64,000 nucleotides of DNA, taken from positions 1,054,001 to 1,118,000 of the forward strand of contig CAWBGY010000009.1 of NCBI GenBank assembly GCA_963788505.1, in the 5' to 3' direction. Every line of letters begins with the position of its first letter. Positions within the stretch are counted from its first letter, which is position 1. Below, piece by piece: positions 25,673 through 34,993 of the stretch. Source of the stretch: JAIQFF01 sp963788505. Lineage in GTDB: Bacteria; Acidobacteriota; Terriglobia; Terriglobales; Acidobacteriaceae. A program made the translations under genes and the position numbers. A model generated the notes under the pieces. It saw only the letters and a program-made list of their open reading frames with translations, searched no databases and had not been told where the DNA came from.

Positions 25673-26155
25673 TCAGGAGACCTTCAGCTGCGGGCTGGGT
25701 TTCAAAGCGCTTCGCCGCAGGATCAAGAAGAGGACGACTTGCGCGATTAGAGCAGCCGTGCTGTCCAGCAGAACGTCGTGGAGATTTCCGGTGCGGCCGG
25801 GAAGATAGGTTTGGTGCCACTCGTCCAGGCATGCGACCAGGGCAGTCATGAAAAAGGAAATTCTTGCCCACTGCATCGACCACCGGATGCCCGACAAGGG
25901 GAAGGTGTCCCGCCAGGCGCGGAACAGAAGCCAGCTCAGTGTGAAATAGCCAATGAAGTGGCCCGTCTTCCGGATAAAGAAGTGCCAGACGGGAAAGTCA
26001 ACAGGCTGTAGCCCAAAAAGGAAGTGCAGCAGCGGGTAGAAAATTCGGCTGGTGTTCGCGGCCGAGCCGAAATTCGTGGATTCGCCCACGATGAGGCCAA
26101 GCCACAGAATCGCCGCGATCCAGGTTTTCAGCAGGTGCTTTTGGGCCGGGTTCAA
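25673..26155 (-). CDS. VanZ-family membrane protein
   Basis: The 160-residue protein has four probable membrane segments and the VanZ-like motifs RKTGHFIGYFTLSWLLFR and ACLDEWHQTYLPGRTGNLHD followed by VLLDSTAA. VanZ itself gives low-level teicoplanin resistance by an unknown mechanism; most homologues, including this one, have no established role. It lies 18 nt after guaB on the same strand, so the two probably share a transcript. An alternative reading as a resistance gene is not justified by the context. Confidence 0.85.
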   Translation of the reverse strand: MNPAQKHLLKTWIAAILWLGLIVGESTNFGSAANTSRIFYPLLHFLFGLQPVDFPVWHFFIRKTGHFIGYFTLSWLLFRAWRDTFPLSGIRWSMQWARISFFMTALVACLDEWHQTYLPGRTGNLHDVLLDSTAALIAQVVLFLILRRSALKPSPQLKVS

Positions 26156-26173
26156 GAGCGGATTTCCCGGCCC

Positions 26174-27679
26174 CTACTCCACGGCATAGTTCGGCGCCTC
26201 GCGAGTGATCATCACATCGTGTACGTGACTTTCGCGCAGGCCGGCCCCGCTGATGCGCACAAACCGGGTCTTCTGCAACAGTTCCGCGATGGTGGCGCAA
26301 CCGCAGTAGCCCATGCCGGATTTCAACCCGCCGACCATCTGGTGCACGATCATGGCTACGGAGCCGCGGTAGGGAACGCGCCCTTCGATTCCTTCGGGGA
26401 CCAGTTTGCCCAGGCGATTGGCGTCGTCGGCTCCTCCCGACATGGCGGTCGAAGCGTCTCCATCCGCGTTCTGGAAATAGCGCTCGCTCGAACCCGAGGC
26501 CATCGCTCCCAGCGAGCCCATGCCGCGATAGGATTTGAACGAGCGGCCCTGATAGAGAATCAATTCGCCCGGACTCTCATCGGTCCCGGCAAACAGCGAT
26601 CCAATCATCACTCCGGAAGCGCCCGCGGCAAGCGCCTTGGTAATATCGCCCGAATACTTGATGCCGCCGTCGGCGACCACGGGAACGCCGGCGTCTTTGG
26701 TGGCGCGGTAGGCTTCCGCGATGGCCGTCATTTGCGGCATTCCGGCTCCAGTCACGACCCGGGTGGTGCAGATCGATCCCGGGCCAATACCGACTTTGAT
26801 AGCGTCAGCGCCCGCCCGGGCCAGTTCGCAGGCTCCGTCGAAAGTTCCGACGTTGCCGGCGATCAGATCCACCTCGGGCAGTTTCGACTTCACCATTTTG
26901 ATAGCATCGAGTACACGCGTGGAATGTCCGTGCGCGCTGTCAATGGCCAGCAGATCTACCTTGCACTTCACCATTTCCTGAGCGCGCTCGAGGAAGTCAC
27001 CGGTGGCGCCGATGGCCGCTCCCACCCGCAGCCGGCCCTGCGAATCCTTGGCGGCGTTGGGATACTTCAACTTTTTCTGAATGTCCTTGACCGTGATCAG
27101 GCCTTTGAGATTGTAGTTGTCGTCGACCACCAGCAGTTTTTCCACCCGGTGTTCGTGCAGGATGTTCTCCGCGTCTTCGAGGGTGGTGCCCACGGGGACG
27201 GTGATGAGATTGTCCTTGGTCATCACCTTGCTGATGGGAATATCGAAGCGGGTCTCAAAGCGCAGGTCTCGATTGGTCAGAATACCCACCAGTTTTCCGT
27301 TCTTGGTGATGGGCACGCCGGAAATTTTGTACTTGCGCATCATTTCGAGCGCGTCGGAAACCTTGGCATCGGGCGACATGGTGACCGGATCCACGATCAT
27401 GCCGCTTTCCGAGCGCTTCACTTTGTCCACTTCGTTGGCCTGCTGTTCCGGAGTCAGGTTGCGATGGATGATCCCGATGCCGCCCTGCTGGGCCAGCGCG
27501 ATCGCCATGTGCGATTCCGTGACCGTGTCCATGGCCGCGCTGATGATCGGAATGTTCAGGCGGATATTGCGCGTAAGCTGGGTCTGGGTATTGGCCTGCG
27601 CGGGTACAACGTCGGAGCGTGCCGGCAGCAGCAACACGTCGTCGAAGGTAAGCGCCTCAGGGACAGGAAAATGGATCAT
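26174..27679 (-). CDS. guaB: Inosine-5'-monophosphate dehydrogenase
   Basis: IMPDH oxidises IMP to XMP with NAD, the committed step of guanine nucleotide synthesis. From ATG 27679 the protein has 501 residues, starting MIHFPVPEALTFDDVLLLPA. The barrel is interrupted by two CBS domains (about 97-210; PITKNGKLVGILTNRD, VDDNYNLKGLITVKDI). The catalytic loop GIGPGSICTTR carries C304, and the flap region contains SYRGMGSLGAM. A TTG at 27703 is also in frame, but it would coincide with the predicted transcription start, so ATG 27679 is preferred. A promoter lies at 27709-27738. Confidence 0.97.
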   Translation of the reverse strand: MIHFPVPEALTFDDVLLLPARSDVVPAQANTQTQLTRNIRLNIPIISAAMDTVTESHMAIALAQQGGIGIIHRNLTPEQQANEVDKVKRSESGMIVDPVTMSPDAKVSDALEMMRKYKISGVPITKNGKLVGILTNRDLRFETRFDIPISKVMTKDNLITVPVGTTLEDAENILHEHRVEKLLVVDDNYNLKGLITVKDIQKKLKYPNAAKDSQGRLRVGAAIGATGDFLERAQEMVKCKVDLLAIDSAHGHSTRVLDAIKMVKSKLPEVDLIAGNVGTFDGACELARAGADAIKVGIGPGSICTTRVVTGAGMPQMTAIAEAYRATKDAGVPVVADGGIKYSGDITKALAAGASGVMIGSLFAGTDESPGELILYQGRSFKSYRGMGSLGAMASGSSERYFQNADGDASTAMSGGADDANRLGKLVPEGIEGRVPYRGSVAMIVHQMVGGLKSGMGYCGCATIAELLQKTRFVRISGAGLRESHVHDVMITREAPNYAVE

Positions 27680-27708
27680 CGGAGTCGAAGCCTCGGGGAT
27701 CAACCACC

Positions 27709-27738
27709 ATTCTAGAGAGACAGTCTGGTTCGTGGCAA
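27709..27738 (-). promoter_or_regulatory. Sigma-70-type promoter for guaB
   Basis: On the minus strand TTGCCA (27738-27733) and TAGAAT (27714-27709) are 18 nt apart. Transcription would start near 27702, leaving a leader of roughly 23 nt before the guaB ATG at 27679. Confidence 0.5.
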
Positions 27739-27812
27739 ATCGCTAATGACTTGAAACCCGATGCGAAACGTAATAGCTTGGTGCCGATTCTGAGTGCTGA
27801 GGAGACTCGTAT

Positions 27813-29555
27813 ATGTCACGAACCCGCTTCCAACCGCGCTGGGCGTGCCTGGTTGGTGTCGTTGCCATAGTGATTACGGTGGGTGGCTGGTTTCAGGCCG
27901 CACCTTCCACTTCCGAGGTCCCGGCCCCCACGATTCGCGTCAGCACCCATCTTGTGTTGGTCGATGTAGTGGTAAGCGACAAACAAGGCAAGCGGGTCAC
28001 TGGATTGAAGCAGGACGATTTCGTCATCCAGGAAAAGGGGAAGACTCAAAAGATCGCGTTCTTCAGTTCGCCCGGTGAATCCGAGAAGCAGCGCGCGCCC
28101 GCACTTCCGCCCGGCATCTATTCGAACAAGCCGGAGTACCGCTCGCCCGGTGGGCCGCTCGTGGTGCTGCTGCTCGATGCAGCCAATACCCCTTTCAAGG
28201 ATCAGGCCTACGCCCGCGAACAAATGCTCAAGTTCGTGAAGGAGGAGTACAAGCCTGGACAGCGTGCCGCCATATTCACGCTTACCAACTCGCTAGGGGT
28301 GTTGCAGGATTTCACCAGCGATCCCGATGTGCTATTGAAGGCCTTTCAGAAGTATCAGCCGCAGGCGCAGGAAATGACAAACGCGGCGGGCCCTCGGGTC
28401 CCCGACACCAGTTCGGACGGGGGAACCGGGCCGCAAGTTGCGGCTGCGGCAATGGCAGAAAACATGCGTGCCTTTCAGAACGTCCAACTGGCGTATGTGC
28501 TCGACCGGAGAGTTGAGACTACTCTGGCGGCGATGCGGAGCCTGGCCAGAATTCTGGGCGGCATTCCAGGGCGAAAGAGCGTGATCTGGGTTACGGCAGC
28601 TTTTCCCTTCAGCCTGATTCCTGAGGACCGCAACGTAAGCGAAGCCGAGTTGGCGGAATCTCTTCCCAGCCAGGCGCAACTCGGTCTGGACACTCGGGCC
28701 GGAGGCGCGATTGCCGGCGTCGAACGCGATAGCCATGCGCAGGAAATCCGGGAAGCCTCTGCCCAACTGTCCAGTGCACAGGTCGCCATTTATCCCATCG
28801 ATGCCCGCGGGCTGATGAGTGGCGTGGAGGCGACGATCGACGACGTTCCCGGCCGGCAATTTACCACGCTCTCGGGTGCGGCCACGGTGCGTATGTCAGA
28901 TGCCGCCGCCAGTCAGGAAACGATGCGCGAAGTCGCGCGCGAGACCGGCGGAACTGCTTACGTCAATCAGAACGAAATCAAGGAGGGCGTGGCGATGGCC
29001 ATGGCCGACTCTGGCGCTTCCTATACCCTGGGCTACTATCCGGAGGACAAGAAGTGGGACGGCAAATATCGTTCCATTAAGGTGAAGGTGAATGGCGATG
29101 GCCTGGAATCGCGCTACCGTCGGGGCTACTACGCTATCGATCCGGCCTCTTTGAAGGACCGTAGCGCGGAGCAGGGTGCGGCTGAAGCTTTGCAGGACAG
29201 CGTCCCCGACACGCTGGTGACGTTCAGCGCCCAGGTGAAGCCTGCGGGAGCCGGCAAGCTGAGTGTGGATTTTCTGATCGACGCGCGCACCCTCTCGACC
29301 GAGGACGTTTCCGGCGGAAACAAGAAATTCAACGTTGTGCTTTACACCGCGATCTTTTCCCCGGACGGCAAGATGCTTGGGAGCCAGAGCCTCAAGGTGA
29401 ACCAGGCCTTCGACGCCGCCACCTATCAACAGATCGTGAGCAAAGGCATGCTGCTGCACATGGACCTGAATGAACCGCCCGGCAAAAATCAGTTGCGGAT
29501 GGCCATCCGCGACAATCGCACCGGCCACACAGGGAGCCTGACCGCGCCTCTCTGA
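27813..29555 (+). CDS. VWFA-related exported protein of acidobacterial type
   Basis: The 580-residue protein has an N-terminal hydrophobic signal (ACLVGVVAIVITVGGWFQAA). It continues with the family pattern of the acidobacterial VWFA-related domain (TIGR03436 type): IRVSTHLVLVDVVVSDKQGK, RVTGLKQDDFVIQEKGKTQ and LVVLLLDAANTPFKDQ. The MIDAS-like DAANT replaces the strict DxSxS. Later segments include ARILGGIPGRKSVIWVTAAF, IYPIDARGL, ARETGGTAYVNQNEI and YTLGYYPEDKKWDGKYRSIK, all typical of this family. The function is unknown; VWFA domains usually bind metal and partner proteins. It is transcribed alone and divergently from guaB. Confidence 0.9.
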   Translation: MSRTRFQPRWACLVGVVAIVITVGGWFQAAPSTSEVPAPTIRVSTHLVLVDVVVSDKQGKRVTGLKQDDFVIQEKGKTQKIAFFSSPGESEKQRAPALPPGIYSNKPEYRSPGGPLVVLLLDAANTPFKDQAYAREQMLKFVKEEYKPGQRAAIFTLTNSLGVLQDFTSDPDVLLKAFQKYQPQAQEMTNAAGPRVPDTSSDGGTGPQVAAAAMAENMRAFQNVQLAYVLDRRVETTLAAMRSLARILGGIPGRKSVIWVTAAFPFSLIPEDRNVSEAELAESLPSQAQLGLDTRAGGAIAGVERDSHAQEIREASAQLSSAQVAIYPIDARGLMSGVEATIDDVPGRQFTTLSGAATVRMSDAAASQETMREVARETGGTAYVNQNEIKEGVAMAMADSGASYTLGYYPEDKKWDGKYRSIKVKVNGDGLESRYRRGYYAIDPASLKDRSAEQGAAEALQDSVPDTLVTFSAQVKPAGAGKLSVDFLIDARTLSTEDVSGGNKKFNVVLYTAIFSPDGKMLGSQSLKVNQAFDAATYQQIVSKGMLLHMDLNEPPGKNQLRMAIRDNRTGHTGSLTAPL

Positions 29556-29682
29556 GGGTTAGGGAACCGCACAGCATTACCCCGAAGCGGAATCATCCTG
29601 AAGTAACAGGTCTCCTGACGGGCGGCGATTCGCGGGGCAAGCGCCCCGGTGCAATTTGACCGCTGGCTGCCTGCCGGGTGGT

Positions 29683-29711
29683 TTGTTTTTTGGCACCTCG
29701 CGGCGTATATT
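29683..29711 (+). promoter_or_regulatory. Candidate promoter for the rimP-nusA-infB operon
   Basis: TTGTTT (29683-29688) and TATATT (29706-29711) with a 17-nt spacer lie about 120 nt upstream of rimP and 48 nt before the leader hairpin at 29759. The -10 box is good, the -35 box moderate. Confidence 0.45.
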
Positions 29712-29758
29712 GATAGCTGGAACTGTTGTGTAGTTACCAGCACGTGGCGAGACACACC

Positions 29759-29780
29759 AGTGGGCGCAAGCCCACTTTTT
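29759..29780 (+). promoter_or_regulatory. Leader hairpin upstream of rimP (attenuator-like)
   Basis: AGTGGGC and GCCCACT pair around a GCAA tetraloop and are followed by TTTT, which makes an intrinsic-terminator shape. It lies between the candidate promoter and the rimP ATG at 29831. A comparable hairpin-plus-T-run leader upstream of rimP is known from proteobacteria (rimP leader), so a control role is plausible. Confidence 0.55.
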
Positions 29781-29830
29781 AGTTTAGGCCCATTTTAGAA
29801 CCGGGAAATCGGCCTTAAACTATTGATTTC

Positions 29831-30322
29831 ATGGCACTTGAAATTGACAAGGTCCGCGAGATCGCTGAGCGGGTTGCCGCGTCCAGCGGGCTGGAGGTAG
29901 TGGAAGTCGAACTGCGCGGCGGGGGCAAGGCGCGCATGCTGCGCATCGTGATTGACAAGCTTTCCGGCGTCACGCACGAGGACTGCGCGAATGTAAGCCG
30001 GGAAGTGGGCACGATACTGGATGTCGAAGATGTGATTTCCGGTTCGTACACGCTGGAGGTTTCTTCTCCGGGACTGGATCGAAAGCTGATTCGTCCCGCC
30101 GATTACGAACGCTTCACCGGGAGCCGGATCAAGTTGACGACCCAGCAACCGGTCAACGGCAACCGCCACTTCGAAGGCCGGCTGGAAAGTTTCGAGCACG
30201 GACGTTTGACCCTGGACCTGAGCGCGGCCAGAAAAAAGCGCCGTCCGGAAGAAAGCGCTGCACCCAAGCTGGAGATCGACCTGGCGAACGTCGAGAAGGC
30301 GAACCTGGTGCCGGAAATCTGA
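29831..30322 (+). CDS. rimP: Ribosome maturation factor RimP
   Basis: RimP is needed for late maturation of the 30S subunit. The 163-residue protein shows the two-domain pattern: VREIAERVAASSGLEVVEVE, LRIVIDKLSGVTHEDCANVS, YTLEVSSPGLDRKLIRPADY and the SH3-like C-terminal domain (FEGRLESFEHGRLTLDL). It is the first gene of the nusA-infB operon, as in many bacteria. Immediately after it comes a hairpin-type repeat and then nusA. Confidence 0.96.
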   Translation: MALEIDKVREIAERVAASSGLEVVEVELRGGGKARMLRIVIDKLSGVTHEDCANVSREVGTILDVEDVISGSYTLEVSSPGLDRKLIRPADYERFTGSRIKLTTQQPVNGNRHFEGRLESFEHGRLTLDLSAARKKRRPEESAAPKLEIDLANVEKANLVPEI

Positions 30323-30330
30323 AAGCGGGC

Positions 30331-30412
30331 GTCAGACCTCGGACGTCGGCCAAAACTACCGGCTTCCGCATCGTGAGGTTTGCCGAGGTCTGAAGTCCGA
30401 AGTCTGAGGTCG
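30331..30412 (+). repeat. Inverted GTCTGAAGTCC repeat (rimP-nusA)
   Basis: GTCAGACCTCGGACGTCGGC (30331-30350) faces GCCGAGGTCTGAAGTCCGAA and GTCTGAGGTC (to about 30412), again two opposed blocks of a short degenerate unit. TTTACTT follows, directly before the nusA ATG. Confidence 0.8.
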
Positions 30413-30420
30413 GTTTACTT

Positions 30421-31935
30421 ATGGCAAGTGAGCTTTATAACACCATCGACGCGCTGAGCCGGGAAAAAGGCATTGATCCGCAAATTGTCGTGAGTGCGGT
30501 GGAAGATGCCATCGTGGTCGCGACCCGCAAGTATTACAAGACGCAGGAGAACCTGCGTGCCGAACTGGACAAGGAAACGGGTAAGATCCGGGCTTTTGCG
30601 GTCAAGACCATCGTGGAGACGCCCGAACAAGTAGAGGACCCTGTTCTTCAGGTCACGCTGGACGATGCTCGCAAGATCAATCCCGACGTCGAGTTGGGAG
30701 GCGAGCTGCAGATTAACAAGCAGACCGAGGGCATTCTGGGACGGATCGCGGCGCAACTGGCCAAGCAGGTCATCTTCCAGAAGGTGCGCGAAGCTGAGCG
30801 CGACACCGTATACAACGAGTACATCGGCCGCGTCGGCGAGATTGTGAACGCCACCGTGAAGCGAATCGAAGGTCCGGATGTGATCTTCGATATTGGCAAG
30901 GCGGAAGCACGCATGCCGCGCAAGGAGCAGTCGCGGCTGGAGTCGTTTGCCATGGGCGAACGCGTCCGCGTCGTGATCGCAAGGGTAGAGCGGGCCTCAA
31001 AAGGGCCGGCAGTCGTGGTTTCACGAGCGGCGCCGGAACTGGTGCAGCATTTGTTCCAGACGGAAGTCCCCGAAATTTACGACGGCACGGTTGTGATCCG
31101 GGCCATTGCGCGAGAAGCCGGAGAGCGCACCAAAATCGCCGTCATGTCCAAGGACAAAGACGTAGACGCGGTGGGCGCCTGTGTCGGGATGAAGGGCATG
31201 CGGGTGCAATCCATCATCCGCGAGTTGCGCGGCGAAAAGATCGATATCATCGAGTACCACGAAGATGCTGTGACCTTCGCCGAAAAGGCTTTGCAGCCCG
31301 CCAAGGTCAGTCGCGTGACCGTGGTGGATTCGGCGGACAAACATCTGGAAGTGGTGGTGGACGACAGCCAGCTTTCTCTCGCCATCGGCAAGAAGGGACA
31401 GAACGTCCGGCTGGCGGCAAAGCTGCTGGGCTGGAAGATCGATATCAAGAGCGAGGAAGAGAAGCGGCAGGAAGTGGAATTGCAGATGTCCGCCCTGGTG
31501 GGGAATGCGTCCACTCCGTTGGAGAATGTGCCCGGCCTGGGCGAAGGGCTGATTGAAAAATTGAGCGCCGCGGGCGTGAGCACGGTGGAAGCCCTGGCAG
31601 ACATGACCCCGGAACAGCTCGAAGCCATCGAGGGTATCGGTCCCAAGACGGTGGAAAAAATCAGTCTGGCGGTGAATAATTATTTCTCCAGCCTGGAAGC
31701 GGGGGAAGGCGGCACAGCCACGGTGGAAGGTGAAGTGGCTGCCGCAGAGCCGGTGGCGGAAGAGTCAGCCGCCAGCCCCGATGACGACACCGCCGAGGTA
31801 GCGGCGGCGCCGGAAGGCACGGCCGAAATGGCCGAAACCTCGACCCCGGCGGTTACCCCTGACGAAGGAAATAGCGGGGCGGAAGAAGCGGTTGAATCCA
31901 CCGAGGAGGCTGCGGCCTCCGAGGAAAAGCAGTAA
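30421..31935 (+). CDS. nusA: Transcription termination/antitermination factor NusA
   Basis: NusA binds RNA polymerase and modulates pausing, termination and antitermination. The 504-residue protein has an N-terminal polymerase-binding domain (1-130), an S1 domain (EIVNATVKRIEGPDVIFDIG), two KH domains with GACVGMKGMRVQSI and LAIGKKGQNVRLAAKL, and a C-terminal helix-hairpin-helix (LEAIEGIGPKTVEKI). The last 70 residues are Glu/Ala-rich and acidic. The ATG follows a repeat and GGTTTACTT without a clear Shine-Dalgarno. Neither ylxR nor an L7Ae-like gene lies between it and infB. Confidence 0.98.
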   Translation: MASELYNTIDALSREKGIDPQIVVSAVEDAIVVATRKYYKTQENLRAELDKETGKIRAFAVKTIVETPEQVEDPVLQVTLDDARKINPDVELGGELQINKQTEGILGRIAAQLAKQVIFQKVREAERDTVYNEYIGRVGEIVNATVKRIEGPDVIFDIGKAEARMPRKEQSRLESFAMGERVRVVIARVERASKGPAVVVSRAAPELVQHLFQTEVPEIYDGTVVIRAIAREAGERTKIAVMSKDKDVDAVGACVGMKGMRVQSIIRELRGEKIDIIEYHEDAVTFAEKALQPAKVSRVTVVDSADKHLEVVVDDSQLSLAIGKKGQNVRLAAKLLGWKIDIKSEEEKRQEVELQMSALVGNASTPLENVPGLGEGLIEKLSAAGVSTVEALADMTPEQLEAIEGIGPKTVEKISLAVNNYFSSLEAGEGGTATVEGEVAAAEPVAEESAASPDDDTAEVAAAPEGTAEMAETSTPAVTPDEGNSGAEEAVESTEEAAASEEKQ

Positions 31936-32040
31936 GTGCGATCCTGTCGCGTTGACGCAAGCGGCAGCGCGAACCTGAAAACTGACGCCGTGAGGTTGAT
32001 ATGAAGACTTAGCGGAACAGTCCGGAGGGCGAAAGGGCGG

Positions 32041-34926
32041 ATGAGCAAGATTCGAATCAACGATCTGGCGAGGGAGCTGGAAGTTAAAAGCAAATCGATT
32101 CTCGATGTACTTCCGGAGATTGGGGTCACCGAGAAGAAGAGCCATTCCAGTTCTCTCGAAGACCATGAAGCGGATAAAGTGCGTGCCCGCCTCCGCGCCA
32201 CCAGCCCGGCGACTTCCAGCCGGTCATCGCGGCCGCTCCGGCCCGACGCCGATGAAATCAAGACCAAGATCGACCTTTCCCATATTTCCAAGCCTGGCGA
32301 CGCTTTAAAGGCCATCATCAGCAAGCAGCAGGCGCCCGCGTCGGCGGCAGCTCCGCCAGCAGTTACGCCGTCCCCGATCGAGACCAAGCCGGTCTCGACC
32401 GCGCCGCCACCCGCGCCGACTCCGGTACCCAAAGCGCCGGTGGCTCCGCCGAAATTTGTAGTTCCGGCCTCAACTCCGAGGCCGACGTTTACCGTCCCAG
32501 TACCGCCGCCGGCGCCGCAATCGGCCGCGCCGGCAGCTGCGGCACCTCCAGTCGCACCGCGGCCAGCGGTTGCGTCAGCTCCGCCGCAAGCTAGCGCCAC
32601 AACCCCGGCAGCGTCGGTGCCACGGTCCCCAGGAGCCTCGGCACCACCAGCAACCATGGCTGCCAGACCGGCGGCTCCGAGTGCGCCGGCACAGCCCTCA
32701 ATACCGCCACCACGAATGATCGTGCCGCAGACCGGGCCGCGTCCGGTGTACAAAGCACCCCTGCGGCCGGCCGCGCCTGCAGGAGCCACCGGAGCCACCG
32801 GAGCTACCTTGCGTCCGGCTCCAGGACGCCCAGTGCCGGGACAGCCCATTTTCCAGCGTCCGCGACCGGGTGCGCCGACCAATCGGTTGCCGCTGCGTCC
32901 GGGCGAACGCAGGCCGATGCATCCCACGCGTCAGTCACCCACGGGCACACGTCCGCTGGGAGTAGGGCCGGGAGCTGTGCCGGGTGGGCCGACAACCAGG
33001 CCAGGCAGCAGGCCGGGCGCGCCCTCACGCAGGCCGGGACAGCGGTATGTGCCTCGCGGCGTGAAGGAAGGCCCGATGAAGGGCTACACGCCGCCGCCGC
33101 GGTTGTCGCTCTCGAACGAGCCGCAGCCGATTACGCGCAGCATCACGATTACGGAAGGGATCAGCGTAAAAGACCTGGCGGAAAAGCTGGGACTTCGCGC
33201 CAAGGACTTGATCGCGCGCCTGCTCACTCGCGGCGTATTCGCCACCATCAATCAAACGCTCGATACCGAACTGGCCAGCGAAATGGCGCGCTTCTTCGGA
33301 GCCGATACCAACGTGATCACCTTCGAAGAGCAGGCGGCCAAGGAAGTTTCCGAAGCTACGGTGGGTGAGGAAGGTGCGCCCACGGAGGGTGTAACCCGTC
33401 CCCCGGTTGTCACCATTATGGGACACGTGGACCACGGCAAAACCACCTTGCTTGATTCCATCCGCCTGACCAACGTGGCCGGAGGTGAGGCTGGTGGCAT
33501 CACGCAGCATATTGGCGCCTACAAGGTGACGATTCTCGACAAGGAGTCGCCGGCATACGGCCGCCAGATCGTGTTTCTCGATACCCCGGGCCACGAAGCC
33601 TTTACCCGCATGCGGGCGCGCGGAGCCAAGGCCACTGACATCGTCGTGCTGGTGGTGGCCGCCGATGACGGCGTTATGCCGCAAACCCTCGAAGCCATTG
33701 ATCACGCCCACGCCGCGGAAGTTCCCATCATTGTGGCGGTCAACAAGATCGACAAGCCTGGCGCTTTGCCGGATCGGGTAAAGAAGCAGTTGGCGGACCG
33801 CGGTCTGATGCCGGAAGACTGGGGCGGCACCACGGTATTCGTCGATGTTTCGGCCAAGCAGAAGACGAACCTGAACCTGCTGATGGAAATGATCTGTCTG
33901 GTGGCGGACTTGCAGGAACTCAAGGCGACGCCCGATCGTCCCGCGACCGGCGTGGTCCTCGAAGCCAAACTGGATCGCGGGCGCGGACCGGTGGCTACGC
34001 TGCTGGTGCAGAACGGAACTTTGCGCAACAGCGACAACTTCGTCGTGGGCAATGTGTATGGCAAAGTGCGCGCCATGTTTGACGATCGTGGCAACCAGCT
34101 CGAAACCGCGCCGCCTTCCACTCCTGTCGAGATCCTCGGTATGGAAGGATTGCCCCAGGCCGGCGACCAGTTTGTTGTGGTGGCCGATCGTGACAAAGCG
34201 CGCGGAGTTTCCGAGTACCGCGAACAGAAAGCTCGCGAAGCCACTTTAGCCAAGAGTTCCCGCGTGTCCCTCGAAGGCCTGGCGGAGCAACTGAAGACCG
34301 CCGGCACCAAGGAACTGAACATCATCCTGAAAGCGGATGTTGGCGGCTCGGTCGAAGTGCTGACCGACCTGCTGACCAAACTGTCGAACGACAAAGTGCG
34401 GCTCAAGGTCCTGCGTTCGGGGGTGGGCGCCATTACTGAATCGGATGTGTTGCTGGCTTCGGCTTCGAACGCCATCATCATCGGGTTCAACGTGCGTCCG
34501 GAGCGCAAAGCGCAAGAGTTGGCGGAGCAGGAGAAGGTTGACATCCGGTTGCACTCGATCATTTACGAGTTGCAGGATGAGATCAAGCGTGCCATGACCG
34601 GACTGCTCGAGCCCACCATCAAGGAAACCTATCAGGGCCGCGCTCTGGTCAAGGAAACCTTCCGCATCCCCAAGGTGGGCACAATCGCAGGATGTTCCGT
34701 GTCCGATGGCTTCATCAAGCGCGACTCGGAAGTTCGGCTGCTGCGCGACAACAACGTCGTATTCACCGGGAAGGTGGGATCGCTGCGCCGCTTCAAAGAT
34801 GACGCCAGTGAAGTGCGCAACGGCATGGAGTGCGGCATCTCGATCGCTAACTATGGCGATATCAAGGTTGGCGACGTGATCGAAGCCTTCGTGACCGAGA
34901 AAGTCGCCGCTGAAGCCATAGCTTAA
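32041..34926 (+). CDS. infB: Translation initiation factor IF-2
   Basis: IF-2 is the GTPase that places initiator tRNA on the ribosome. The 961-residue protein has an N-terminal IF2_N motif (KIRINDLARELEVKSKSIL), then about 300 residues very rich in Pro, Ala, Arg and Gly, which are probably disordered. A second IF2_N-like region lies near 385 (GISVKDLAEKLGLRAKDLIA). The GTPase domain begins near 455 with GHVDHGKTT, DTPGHEAF and NKIDKPGA, followed by domains II-IV. The start has GGAGGGCGAAAG upstream. A GATGATGA-like Gly-Ala-Thr tract occurs in the linker. Confidence 0.97.
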   Translation: MSKIRINDLARELEVKSKSILDVLPEIGVTEKKSHSSSLEDHEADKVRARLRATSPATSSRSSRPLRPDADEIKTKIDLSHISKPGDALKAIISKQQAPASAAAPPAVTPSPIETKPVSTAPPPAPTPVPKAPVAPPKFVVPASTPRPTFTVPVPPPAPQSAAPAAAAPPVAPRPAVASAPPQASATTPAASVPRSPGASAPPATMAARPAAPSAPAQPSIPPPRMIVPQTGPRPVYKAPLRPAAPAGATGATGATLRPAPGRPVPGQPIFQRPRPGAPTNRLPLRPGERRPMHPTRQSPTGTRPLGVGPGAVPGGPTTRPGSRPGAPSRRPGQRYVPRGVKEGPMKGYTPPPRLSLSNEPQPITRSITITEGISVKDLAEKLGLRAKDLIARLLTRGVFATINQTLDTELASEMARFFGADTNVITFEEQAAKEVSEATVGEEGAPTEGVTRPPVVTIMGHVDHGKTTLLDSIRLTNVAGGEAGGITQHIGAYKVTILDKESPAYGRQIVFLDTPGHEAFTRMRARGAKATDIVVLVVAADDGVMPQTLEAIDHAHAAEVPIIVAVNKIDKPGALPDRVKKQLADRGLMPEDWGGTTVFVDVSAKQKTNLNLLMEMICLVADLQELKATPDRPATGVVLEAKLDRGRGPVATLLVQNGTLRNSDNFVVGNVYGKVRAMFDDRGNQLETAPPSTPVEILGMEGLPQAGDQFVVVADRDKARGVSEYREQKAREATLAKSSRVSLEGLAEQLKTAGTKELNIILKADVGGSVEVLTDLLTKLSNDKVRLKVLRSGVGAITESDVLLASASNAIIIGFNVRPERKAQELAEQEKVDIRLHSIIYELQDEIKRAMTGLLEPTIKETYQGRALVKETFRIPKVGTIAGCSVSDGFIKRDSEVRLLRDNNVVFTGKVGSLRRFKDDASEVRNGMECGISIANYGDIKVGDVIEAFVTEKVAAEAIA

Positions 34927-34930
34927 GAGC

Positions 34931-34991
34931 AGTCGCCAGTCGTCGGTCTTCAGTCTTCAGGCTTTGCTGACGACTGAAGACCCTGACGACT
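34931..34991 (+). repeat. Inverted GTCGTC repeat (infB-ylxP)
   Basis: CAGTCGTCGGTCTTCAGTCT faces GCTGACGACTGAAGACC and CTGACGACTG within a 67-nt spacer. The right block ends two bases before the ylxP ATG. Confidence 0.8.
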
Positions 34992-34993
34992 GT

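Noticed and set aside
25673..26155. Glycopeptide resistance gene
   Set aside because: The protein is of VanZ type, but no vanHAX or regulator is present; VanZ-like proteins are widespread without such a role.
26024..27715. Open frame of 563 codons on the plus strand opposite vanZ-like and guaB genes
   Set aside because: GuaB is certain on the other strand; the plus frame has no domain pattern.
31680..32927. Gly/Ala-rich open frame on the minus strand over the start of infB
   Set aside because: It is the complement of the Pro/Ala-rich IF-2 linker and has no independent support.
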